Shown here: one piece after another, positions 45,452 through 54,100 of the stretch
How the letters are laid out: each line of letters opens with the position of its first letter
Position numbering within the stretch: position 1 is the stretch's first letter
Source of the DNA: Chroococcidiopsis thermalis PCC 7203
Lineage (GTDB): Bacteria; Cyanobacteriota; Cyanobacteriia; Cyanobacteriales; Chroococcidiopsidaceae
NCBI RefSeq assembly: GCF_000317125.1
Contig: NC_019695.1
Location: 1,228,336 to 1,292,335 of the forward strand
DNA length: 64,000 bases
Direction: 5' to 3'
Made by a program: the position numbers and the translations under genes
The notes under the pieces: model-generated
The model's input: only the letters and a program-made list of their open reading frames with translations
What the model was told of the DNA's origin: nothing
Databases searched by the model: none

Positions 45452-45796
45452 ATGGGGTTTTTGCCAGTTGGCAAACGTCAGGAGATAACCCACTTTCAAA
45501 CTCAATTTTTAGGTGTTGGCATCGTGTTTTTTACAATCTCTGCGATCGCCCAATCTGTATTAGCTTTACCACCACCAGAAGATACACCAGAAGAAGTCTT
45601 GCGGACGGAAATCTTTCTCACAGCGCGATCGCCTGTGGATGGCAAATCACTAACTGCTGCCCAATACGCTCAATTACAAGCTAAATTACAAACCCGTCCT
45701 GCACCACCCACTTTGAACTCTCAAGTCCGAGAAATCGTTTTTCTACTCCAACTGCGAAAGGCAATTCGGACTTTTTTACCTTTTTTGCCTATTTGA
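45452..45796 (+). CDS. Conserved secreted protein with signal peptide
   Basis: A 114-residue protein. A basic N terminus and hydrophobic segment FLGVGIVFFTISAIAQSVLA look like a signal peptide with cleavage near Ala-Leu. The mature part carries PPPEDTPEEVLRTEIFLTAR and GKSLTAAQYAQLQAKLQ, a pattern I associate with a small conserved cyanobacterial family of unknown function. A GGGAG lies 11-15 bases before the ATG at 45452. It is probably exported to the periplasm or thylakoid lumen. Confidence 0.65.
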   Translation: MGFLPVGKRQEITHFQTQFLGVGIVFFTISAIAQSVLALPPPEDTPEEVLRTEIFLTARSPVDGKSLTAAQYAQLQAKLQTRPAPPTLNSQVREIVFLLQLRKAIRTFLPFLPI

Positions 45797-46065
45797 GGGA
45801 GCAGGGAGCAGCGAACATTTATCAGTAGAGAGTGGCTAGTGGCTGGTGACTAGAATTGCTCCCTTTACCGCTCTGCTTCCTTGTCTCCCTTGTCTTCCTT
45901 GTCTCCCTTGTCTCCTTTTCCCTGACTCCCCAAAGTCTTACCTATGGTTGAGACAAAATCAAACTAAATACCGTTGCTTTGCTTGCTCATTTGCAAATAA
46001 ATGTAAAGAGTGTGTATAAGTATGACGAGAGGAGTTTAGTAAATTTATTCTAAGTAGGTAGCTGC
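45797..46065. repeat. Repeat-rich intergenic region before glgB
   Basis: Contains AGTGGCTAGTGGCTGGTGAC (near 45832) matching the insert in ppc, and a TTGTCTCCC nonamer array at about 45884-45921. The last 120 bp before glgB are unique and should hold the glgB promoter; none is clear. No gene seen. Confidence 0.7.
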
Positions 46066-48360
46066 ATGTCTATGACCACCATTGCACCAGAACAGGTAGA
46101 TCGAATTATTTGGAACCAGCATCAAGATCCTTTTGAAGTGCTAGGCGCTCATTCCGTGGAACAGGAAGGCAAAACCGTCTGGGCAGTGCGAGCATACTTA
46201 CCAAATGCGAGTGCGGCGTGGGTGGTACTGCCAGAGGAAAGAAAAGAATTTCCGATGGAGACCGTGCATCATCCTCACTTTTTTGAATGCACGCTCGATC
46301 TTCCCGAACTGGCAAACTATCAGTTGCGGATTTTGGAGGGAGAACGCGAGCGTGTGATTTACGACCCCTACGCCTTTCGCTCTCCCCGCTTGACAGATTT
46401 TGACCTGCATCTATTTGCGGAAGGCAATCACCACCGCATTTATGAAAAACTAGGAGCGCACGCAACAGAAATTAACGGTGTCCAAGGCGTTTATTTCGCT
46501 GTTTGGGCTCCGAACGCGCGCAACGTGTCAGTTATTGGAGATTTTAATCATTGGGACGGACGCAAGCACCAGATGCGCAAAGGTGCTACAGGAGTATGGG
46601 AAATATTTATTCCCGAACTCAAAGTCGGCGATCGCTATAAATATGAAATAAAAAATAACAATGGTCACATCTACGAAAAGTCTGACCCTTATGGCTATCA
46701 GCAAGAACCCCGACCCAAAACCGCATCCATTGTCACAGACTTAGACGCTTATGAATGGAGCGATTTGGCATGGATGGAAAAACGCCGCCATACCGACCCC
46801 CTAACACAGCCAATTTCTGTTTATGAAGTCCATCTCGGTTCGTGGCTGCACGCCTCCTCTGCCGAACCTCCCAAGTTGCCTAATGGGGAGACAGAACCCG
46901 TCGTCATTGTCTCGGAACTCAAACCGGGGGCGCGTTTTCTCACCTATCGAGAACTTGGCGATCGCCTGATTCCCTACGTAAAAGATTTAGGATACACCCA
47001 TATTGAATTATTACCAATTGCAGAGCATCCCTTTGACGGCTCTTGGGGATATCAAGTCACTGGCTATTATGCTTGTACGTCCCGCTATGGCACGCCAGAA
47101 GACTTCATGTATTTTGTTGACCAATGCCACCAAAACGGTATTGGGGTAATCGTTGATTGGGTTCCAGGTCATTTTCCTAAAGATGGACACGGGTTAGCAT
47201 TCTTTGATGGGACTCACCTCTACGAACATGCCGATCCGCGCAAGGGAGAACACAAAGAATGGGGAACTTTAGTATTCAACTACAGCCGCAACGAAGTGAG
47301 AAACTTCTTGGTTGCCAACGCCTTGTTCTGGTTTGATAAGTATCATATCGACGGAATTCGGGTAGATGCCGTTGCCTCAATGCTTTACCTGAACTATTGC
47401 CGCAAAGAAGGGGAATGGTTGCCAAATCAATATGGTGGCACGGAAAATTTAGAGGCAGCAGAGTTCCTGCGGCAAACAAATCACGTTATTTTTAGTTATT
47501 TTCCTGGTATCGTCTCCATCGCGGAAGAATCTACCGCTTGGCCTATGGTATCTTGGCCTACGTATATGGGCGGATTAGGCTTTAATCTCAAGTGGAACAT
47601 GGGCTGGATGCACGATATGCTGGATTACTTCAGCATGGACCCTTGGTTTCGCCAGTTCCACCAAAATAACGTCACTTTCAGCATGTGGTATCACCACAGC
47701 GAAAATTACATGTTGGCTCTATCCCACGATGAAGTCGTACATGGCAAAAGTAACATCATCGGTAAAATGCCAGGGGATAGGTGGCAGAAATTCGCCAACG
47801 TCCGCTGCTTGTTTACCTTCATGTTCGTTCACCCCGGCAAAAAAACCATGTTTATGAGCATGGAGTTTGGACAGTGGAGCGAGTGGAACGTCTGGGGTGA
47901 CTTAGAGTGGCAGTTGTTGCAATATGAATCACACCAACAGCTCAAGCAGTTTTTCAAAGATCTAAACCACACATATCGCTCTGAACCAGCTTTGTACAGC
48001 CAAGATTTTGCTGAAGCGGGGTTTGAGTGGATCGATTGCAGCGACAATCGCCATAGCGTAGTTGCGTTAATTCGTCGCGCCAAAGATTCAGAGGATTTTG
48101 CGATCGCAGTTTGTAACTTTACTCCCCAACCGCACTCTCACTACAGAATTGGCGTACCCGAACCAGGGTTTTACCAAGAGTTATTTAATAGCGATTCCCG
48201 CGAGTACGGCGGTAGCAACATGGGTAACTTAGGGGGCAAATGGACGGATGAATGGCAATACCACAATCATCCCTATTCCATCGATCTGTGTTTGCCTCCC
48301 TTAGGCGTGCTGATTTTGAAGCTAAATCGGGAAAAAACAGCAGAGGCGATGAGTAAGTAA
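46066..48360 (+). CDS. glgB: 1,4-alpha-glucan branching enzyme
   Basis: A 764-residue GlgB. Two N-terminal CBM48-like domains ([15 protein letters not shown] and [20 protein letters not shown]) precede the GH13 barrel: region [12 protein letters not shown], nucleophile Asp in [10 protein letters not shown] (~433), acid/base Glu in SIAEEST (~486) and Asp in [10 protein letters not shown] (~554). It makes alpha-1,6 branches in glycogen. Length and order are as usual for the family. The C-terminal domain ends [16 protein letters not shown]. It is an additional, canonical enzyme beside the divergent GH13 protein at 14442. Confidence 0.97.
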   Translation: MSMTTIAPEQVDRIIWNQHQDPFEVLGAHSVEQEGKTVWAVRAYLPNASAAWVVLPEERKEFPMETVHHPHFFECTLDLPELANYQLRILEGERERVIYDPYAFRSPRLTDFDLHLFAEGNHHRIYEKLGAHATEINGVQGVYFAVWAPNARNVSVIGDFNHWDGRKHQMRKGATGVWEIFIPELKVGDRYKYEIKNNNGHIYEKSDPYGYQQEPRPKTASIVTDLDAYEWSDLAWMEKRRHTDPLTQPISVYEVHLGSWLHASSAEPPKLPNGETEPVVIVSELKPGARFLTYRELGDRLIPYVKDLGYTHIELLPIAEHPFDGSWGYQVTGYYACTSRYGTPEDFMYFVDQCHQNGIGVIVDWVPGHFPKDGHGLAFFDGTHLYEHADPRKGEHKEWGTLVFNYSRNEVRNFLVANALFWFDKYHIDGIRVDAVASMLYLNYCRKEGEWLPNQYGGTENLEAAEFLRQTNHVIFSYFPGIVSIAEESTAWPMVSWPTYMGGLGFNLKWNMGWMHDMLDYFSMDPWFRQFHQNNVTFSMWYHHSENYMLALSHDEVVHGKSNIIGKMPGDRWQKFANVRCLFTFMFVHPGKKTMFMSMEFGQWSEWNVWGDLEWQLLQYESHQQLKQFFKDLNHTYRSEPALYSQDFAEAGFEWIDCSDNRHSVVALIRRAKDSEDFAIAVCNFTPQPHSHYRIGVPEPGFYQELFNSDSREYGGSNMGNLGGKWTDEWQYHNHPYSIDLCLPPLGVLILKLNREKTAEAMSK

Positions 48361-48362
48361 AA

Positions 48363-48391
48363 AGTCAAAAGTCAAAAGTCAAAAGTCAAAA
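48363..48391. repeat. AGTCAAA heptamer array
   Basis: Four AGTCAAA units right after the glgB stop. Same unit as at 9981 and 50170. Confidence 0.9.
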
Positions 48392-48442
48392 CTAATAACA
48401 ACTAACCATCGGCGATCGCAAATGACCAATTACCAATGACGT

Positions 48443-49078
48443 TTAATCCAGACAATTCTCATCACTAGCAGATCGGATTGCGCCTAAGAGAGTAGCAATC
48501 TTAACACAACTCCAGCGCTGTCCGCCGCTACGAGTGGCGATCGCAATTTTTCCTAACGGACTATTTGCTTCTCCGCGATAGTTAAATTGCATTCGCCATA
48601 AATTATGAGTTGGATCGAATTCTAAAGTTGTGCCATCGGGATCGTTGACATTCACAATTGGATCGACGATGCGAACCGCTGCATCTAAGTTTTGCCAAGT
48701 TACAGCAGTCGGGTTTGTACTTGCTGGCAGAACGATCCACTGTGCTACGCCGTTATGTTCGCGAAAGCTGACTTGCCATATTACTTTATCTCGCCTAGCA
48801 TTACTTTGTGCTGCCTGTAAAGAGCGCAAAATTTGGTCTTGAGCAACACTCAAACGGCGACCGTCAACAAAAGCCACCCAACTAGGAGCCGCGATCGCAC
48901 TTAAAACTCCGATAATAATGACTACAACGATGAGTTCGATCAGGGTAAATCCTCGATTCCCCCTCTCTCCCCTATCCCCAATGGAGATTCCAAGAGGAAC
49001 GCGATCTGTAGGGGCGCACAGCTGTGCGCCCCTGCGAAAAATCGATGGGTGTAAAATTGTCTTGGTAATTTTATTCAT
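48443..49078 (-). CDS. hpsD: HpsD-like GspH/FimT pseudopilin, module 2
   Basis: A 211-residue type IV pilin-like protein. The prepilin motif is RGFTLIELIVVVIIIGVL (PilD cleavage after Gly42, Glu+5 present), followed by a GspH/FimT-like globular part close to the copy at 56671 (AAPSWVAF, WQVSFRE, Cys-rich end). The 42-residue leader is unusually long; residues ~16-24 (RGAQLCAPT) are encoded by a dispersed palindrome. No alternative start exists between this ATG and the motif, and the ATG is 12 bp from the hpsC stop, so the leader is real. Assignment as hpsD rests on order in the cluster. Confidence 0.78.
   Translation of the reverse strand: MNKITKTILHPSIFRRGAQLCAPTDRVPLGISIGDRGERGNRGFTLIELIVVVIIIGVLSAIAAPSWVAFVDGRRLSVAQDQILRSLQAAQSNARRDKVIWQVSFREHNGVAQWIVLPASTNPTAVTWQNLDAAVRIVDPIVNVNDPDGTTLEFDPTHNLWRMQFNYRGEANSPLGKIAIATRSGGQRWSCVKIATLLGAIRSASDENCLD
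49010..49033. repeat. GC-rich perfect palindrome in the hpsD leader
   Basis: AGGGGCGCACAG and its exact inverse, 24 bp, inside the coding sequence of the prepilin leader (minus-strand codons for R-G-A-Q-L-C-A-P). Same family as the palindromes at 37507 and 50911. Confidence 0.85.
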
Positions 49079-49090
49079 AACAAATTGCCG

Positions 49091-50110
49091 CTAAAATTTA
49101 GAGCTGGTCGTACCGCGACTTTTCACTTGTATATTTAAACTAGGAAAATAGCTAGCCTGACTGTCACTATAAACAGCATTTTGTTCCAAACGCATCAACG
49201 CACTTCCTCTTAAATAAACTTGAGCTAAATTGCGCGATGCATCTACACAGGCATAAAAACTATTTATTTGTAAAGGATTAGCAAGTTGAGTATTAGCAGG
49301 AACGAGTTGAGCATCAGAAGAAATATTTTGACAATCTAACGGTTTTGGCGTGCGATCGCTCGGACTCGGATCGACATAATCTACTAATACTTCAATCGGA
49401 TTTTTTTGCAGATCGTAAGCTGTATCTGCCTTTTCCCAAGCATTCATTTTATCTTCAATACTCCCCGCCTGAGAAAGATTGAATAATTGAAAACCCGGAG
49501 CGGGATTTGTCAGATAATTACGCGAATTATGAGAATCTCTAATTCCATCTTGTATTTCGAGTCTTCCAATTCTTGCCGCTCCAGACCAAGCAGGATTATT
49601 ATCTTTAATTAAGTAATAAATAACTAAAGAATAAACAAAATAATCTCTTTGACTACAGGCATCAGTTCTAGGTAACTTAGTCAAGCATCCAACAGTAGTT
49701 GTAGTTCCATCTATCGTAATAACAGGACGATCTTGAGCTAAAAAAGTAGGCTTCCAAAACACAAGTACGGGAACTTTATCTGCTTCTCTAGCATGAGGCA
49801 ATTGGTCGGCGATCGCCTGCACGCCATCAGCATCATAAATATAAATAGCTTCTTGTAAATCCCTAGAAATATAATCGAGTGCCAACTGTATTTCTTGTTC
49901 GCTACTAGACTTCGCCTGTTCTCTTCGCTCAGAAGTCAACATATTCGTCATAAAAGACAACAGCGAACTCAAAACAATCGAAGAAATAACAATCGACACC
50001 AACAACTCAATCAAAGTAAAACCATTACAACCCAATCTTCTTCTCTTTTCTTTTCTTTCTTTGCGCCTCTGCGTCTTTGCGCGACAAAAATCAAAAAAAT
50101 CATGACTCAT
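49091..50110 (-). CDS. hpsC: HpsC-like PilW-type pseudopilin, module 2
   Basis: A 339-residue pilin-like protein with prepilin motif NGFTLIELLVSIVISSIVL (Glu+5) and a PilW-like globular part with ALDYISRDLQEAIYIYDADG, matching the copy at 57259. In cyanobacterial hps loci, such pseudopilins are required for exopolysaccharide secretion together with a type IV pilus-like machine. The ATG at 50110 is chosen over an in-frame TTG at 50134. Its 34-residue leader includes FCRAKTQRRKERKEKRRR, encoded by a GCGCAAAGACGCAGAGGC-type repeat. Confidence 0.8.
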   Translation of the reverse strand: MSHDFFDFCRAKTQRRKERKEKRRRLGCNGFTLIELLVSIVISSIVLSSLLSFMTNMLTSERREQAKSSSEQEIQLALDYISRDLQEAIYIYDADGVQAIADQLPHAREADKVPVLVFWKPTFLAQDRPVITIDGTTTTVGCLTKLPRTDACSQRDYFVYSLVIYYLIKDNNPAWSGAARIGRLEIQDGIRDSHNSRNYLTNPAPGFQLFNLSQAGSIEDKMNAWEKADTAYDLQKNPIEVLVDYVDPSPSDRTPKPLDCQNISSDAQLVPANTQLANPLQINSFYACVDASRNLAQVYLRGSALMRLEQNAVYSDSQASYFPSLNIQVKSRGTTSSKF

Positions 50111-50169
50111 AAAAATTTTTAACCTTATTATCAATAAAAATATAGCAAATCAAAAAACAGATATTTAAA

Positions 50170-50228
50170 CTTTTGACTTTTGACTTTTGACTTTTGACTT
50201 TTGACTTTTGACTTTTGACTTTTGACCT
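50170..50228. repeat. Heptamer array TTTTGAC x8
   Basis: About eight consecutive TTTTGAC units (period 7), complementary to AGTCAAA, in the gap between hpsB and hpsC of module 2. Confidence 0.9.
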
Positions 50229-50233
50229 TTGGC

Positions 50234-51022
50234 TCACTCACACCCAAGGCGATCGCAAAAATCATTAATACTTGATTCATTTGCAGCAATTTCTGTAGCT
50301 GTTTCAACCAATGGTGTTTTGAAATTACCCAACCCCCCCGAAAAAGTCAACTGCGTCCTTTGAGTATTAGCATCACTCGCAACCAGCGGTGACAGATCGC
50401 TAAAACCAGCAGCACGATAAACCCGAATCCCCAATATATAAGCTTTATCCATAGATCGATCCTCAGAACTGGCGCTGCGAAAAGCCTGAATCACCAAATC
50501 TTGTCCGCTATCGCTACTACAACCGCCACCATCTAAATCGAAACAATATAAACTTGATGTCGTATTATTCCAGCAATAAGAATTACCAACTGTAACATTC
50601 GTACAACGCAAACCACCAGAAGTAGAAGGAGGAGCTGTAGCAACAAATTGTTCGCGTTGAGAATTAAAATTTTTGTTACTATCGACTTCATTTAAGACAA
50701 CTATATGCTGTGGTGGTGCAATCGTTCCCGCCTTAACTCCAGCAATATAGGTTTTTGTTGCTTGAGTTGCTAATTCTATTCGCCTTGCTTGCAGCCGATT
50801 ACCAACAGCAAGGACAAACACAGGCGCGATCGCGGTCATCAATATTGATAGAATTGCGATCGCGATTAAAGCCTCTAGGATAGTGAAGCCTGATGAGGCG
50901 GGAGTCGTAGGGGCGCACAGGTGTGCGCCCGTACTAGAGTCGGGAGTCGGGAATTGCAAACGACTTTTGACTTTTAACTTTTGACTTTTGACTTTTGCAC
51001 TAACTCGTCTTTTCTTATTCAT
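50234..51022 (-). CDS. hpsB: HpsB-like PilV-type pseudopilin, module 2
   Basis: A 262-residue pilin-like protein with the prepilin motif SSGFTILEALIAIAILSIL (Glu+5) and a PilV-like start AIAPVFVLAVGNRLQARRIE, as in the paralogue at 58330. The ATG at 51022 (MNKKRRVS) is preferred; the frame continues to a GTG at 51064 inside repeats. The leader, about 45 residues, is made of three repeat types: AGTCAAA heptamers (KVKSQKLKVKSR), GACTCCC, and the GC-rich palindrome (TGAHLCAPTT). The Shine-Dalgarno-like GGGAG is itself part of a nonamer repeat. Confidence 0.78.
   Translation of the reverse strand: MNKKRRVSAKVKSQKLKVKSRLQFPTPDSSTGAHLCAPTTPASSGFTILEALIAIAILSILMTAIAPVFVLAVGNRLQARRIELATQATKTYIAGVKAGTIAPPQHIVVLNEVDSNKNFNSQREQFVATAPPSTSGGLRCTNVTVGNSYCWNNTTSSLYCFDLDGGGCSSDSGQDLVIQAFRSASSEDRSMDKAYILGIRVYRAAGFSDLSPLVASDANTQRTQLTFSGGLGNFKTPLVETATEIAANESSINDFCDRLGCE
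50911..50930. repeat. GC-rich palindrome in the hpsB leader
   Basis: GGGCGCACA (50911-50919) and TGTGCGCCC (50922-50930). Translated in the same frame as the hpsD copy (G-A-H-L-C-A-P-T here against G-A-Q-L-C-A-P-T). Confidence 0.85.
50963..51000. repeat. TTTTGAC heptamers in the hpsB leader
   Basis: Five TTTTGAC/TTTTAAC units lie within the coding sequence of the hpsB leader and encode a Lys/Ser-rich stretch on the minus strand. Confidence 0.85.
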
Positions 51023-51112
51023 CTCCCTTATCTCCCTTGTCCCCCTTCGCCCCCTAATCCCCACTCCCTTCGGTCGTGGGGTCCCCGAGTTCCCCCTTGT
51101 CCCCCTTGTCCC

Positions 51113-54100
51113 CTAATTCAAGTTTGCCGGATAATCGGGTGTATCGTTTTGACAAGTTGCCGGACGCTGAGTTTTATCTGAAATCGCATATTGAGTGTAG
51201 GTAGCTGTAACTTTACCAGTGCGATCGCTGGCTATGGCTGCACACAACAAAGTTTGTACCCAAGGATCGTCTCGACTGACTTCTCTGAGGAGTTCGCTAG
51301 GCTGGCTTGTCGATGGAGTTGTAAACTCTTGGGCAAATAAGTCTGAAGATTGGGATAGTAAGGCAACATCAAACTGCCAGTGTCGTTCTGGTTCGCTGTA
51401 ATATGGTGGCGTTCCTGTCGGTAAATCGTTATTAGCGCCACCAGTGGGATATTTATTAATAGCGTAGTCAAACCAACTAAGGTTATCGGTTGCTGTAGCC
51501 AACTCAGTAGCCGTGTCGCGACGGATCGGCATAAATGGTGCTGTAGCGTAGGTACTCCGCCGCATTTGAATAAAATTACCGTCGATTTTGACGATTCTGT
51601 TTTCCCAGTTTTCTAGAAAACGGACGAAGTTAGGCAATCCTGCCGACTCTTCTTGAGGACGACTGGGACTATTACCAGCCATAAATACAGCATTAAAAGT
51701 TGTATCTTCTTCAGCTGCTTGCAACCAGTTGGTAGCGTAACGATTTGGGTTTCCTCGATCCAGGTTTTCACTGGGAGAACCATCGGGACTGTGAATTTGT
51801 AAAACTGGTACTAATAGCGGCTTACCATTAGAGATTTCTTTAATAAACAGCAGATTATTTGGACTATACGATTCGCCTTGAGTTGGATCGACAGAATTAG
51901 ATGTTGTTTTAAACCATAATGCATTAGATACTTGCCGAGGCAATCCATCTGGTTTACCGTTATTATTTTCATCAACATAGCGAAACTGTTTTACATTTCC
52001 TTGAGAATCTATTCCTAAAGGAGTTAGTTGATTAGCATTGATTTGGTTATTTTGTTGTTGTTGATTATTTTGTTGTTGGTTGTTTTGTCGATCGCTCTGT
52101 TGGTTGTTCTGTTGGTTACCTGGATTACTCTGTTGATTATTTGAATTAATTTGTTGATTATTCTGTCGATCGCCTAGATTACTTTGTTGGTTGTTTGAAT
52201 TAATTTGTTGATTATTCTGTCGATCGTCTAGATTACTTTGTTGGTTGTTTGAATTATTTTGTTGATTATTTTGTCGATCGTTTAAACTATTCTGCTGGTT
52301 GTTTTGTTGGTTATTTAAATTATTTTGGCGATTATTCTGGTTCCTGTTTTGATTTTGGTTTTGATTACTTAAGTTATCGTTTCGCTGAAAAGCCACTCGC
52401 CGAGGATAGCGTCTATCTTCTGGTTGTAATGCAGGTGAAGCAGTAGTACCAGCCCCAAGTCGATCGGGTTTGTATCCTCCATTTGGTGGACTACTTAGAT
52501 TTATAGCACTATTGATTTCGTTATTATTCAATTTTCTGTCACCATCTTGGTCATACCCAATCTTCCAATCACCATCTGCACAGGTTTCAACAGGTATTTT
52601 TCGACAAATTTCCATGACGTATTCAGGAAAGTTTGTGCGTCGCTGTATGGGTGTGACTCCGTTCGTTAAATAGGAACCTACATAACTCTCGTCGGAATTT
52701 TTCTGATTAGGATATGGATTACCGCTACTATTTGTATCCCACCAGTCAGAACTAGTGACAAAGCTGTTGTCCCAAAAGCCATTATTCTTCCGGTTTTGAG
52801 ACACCTTTTCGCGTTCTGTCGTAGCCTGCTGAGGATTATCTGGCGTAGTTTGTTGAGAGATGGGGAGTGCTGTATTATTGTTGAGATCGTAGTCTCCCTC
52901 ACTGCGGAAACCATCTCTGAAAGAATTGGATAGCAGTGTTACAGTATCAGCAATAATAGTAGAAGATCGCCACGTATCGCCATCGCGATCGGGACATCCT
53001 GCTTTTCCAGGGCGACAGGCAAAATTTGGATTGAGATTTCCTAATCTCCGAGTATAAAAATTGCTCCAATTCGCTCGATCGAGTGTTTCTTGAAACTCTT
53101 CTAATTTGTTACCTAACGGTGTTTGATGAAGGTTAAAATCGCCTTTGATATATACAGGTAGATCGGAGACTAAAATCAATCCTTTTTCTTCCGGTCGATA
53201 TCTATTATCAATATCGCGCGATAAGTCACTTCCATTAATTAAACGAATCCCATTAGGACGACGGGTAGGATCGAGTTTAAAATCTGTGGGACTGAGCAGC
53301 CTACTTTCAAGACGTACGATCGCAGATGTATCTGTTGAACTTTGTACTACAACTGCGTTGCGATTGATAGAATCGATCGCCGACGAATCATCGCGTAAGG
53401 CATCGTCACGGCTAGCATAAACTATACCACTATTTGGTAATAAGTAGTCGCTGTCAATCTGACTTGGATCGATTTTCTTTCGAGTAAGCCCTACGACTTT
53501 TTCTTTCTTTGGATCGCTATATGTTTCTTGAATTTCTCCCGTACTCAGATTGATGTCTGTCACCCTAATTTCTAATGGTTGACGCTGTTCTAGATCTAAG
53601 TCGTAGCGTGGATTGCGATCGCCATTGAGTCCTGAGTTTGAGATATTACCATTATCTTGAGGGTTGCGATCGCGGCTAATTGCCTTAATTTCTCTACTAT
53701 CTAAAAAAGAGGCTTCTTGAATTGCGCCGTGAGGAATAATCGGATTATTATTGACTGGTATAATTGTACCGTCTAAGATTTTTAAGGCACAAATTGCTGT
53801 GTCAAGCACGGCATTATCTGATATACTCAGCGATTTGTCAGGGTCTTCCAGCGTAACGTTAGCAGTTAATTTTTTGAGTGCATTTTGTAGCGGTTGATTG
53901 ACAATGCGCCCGTTAGGAAACATTAACTTTGCTTGCGATCTTAGTTCTGTTAAGTAGATACCAATTTCTCTAATTCTCTCGGTATTGCTAGTATAAGGAG
54001 CTTCGTAAACTACGCCATTATTTGACCTACCACGCTCGTCATAATTATAGGGTAAGTTGTTACCACCTCCGCCCCAGGGATAACCTTTATTAGTACCAAA

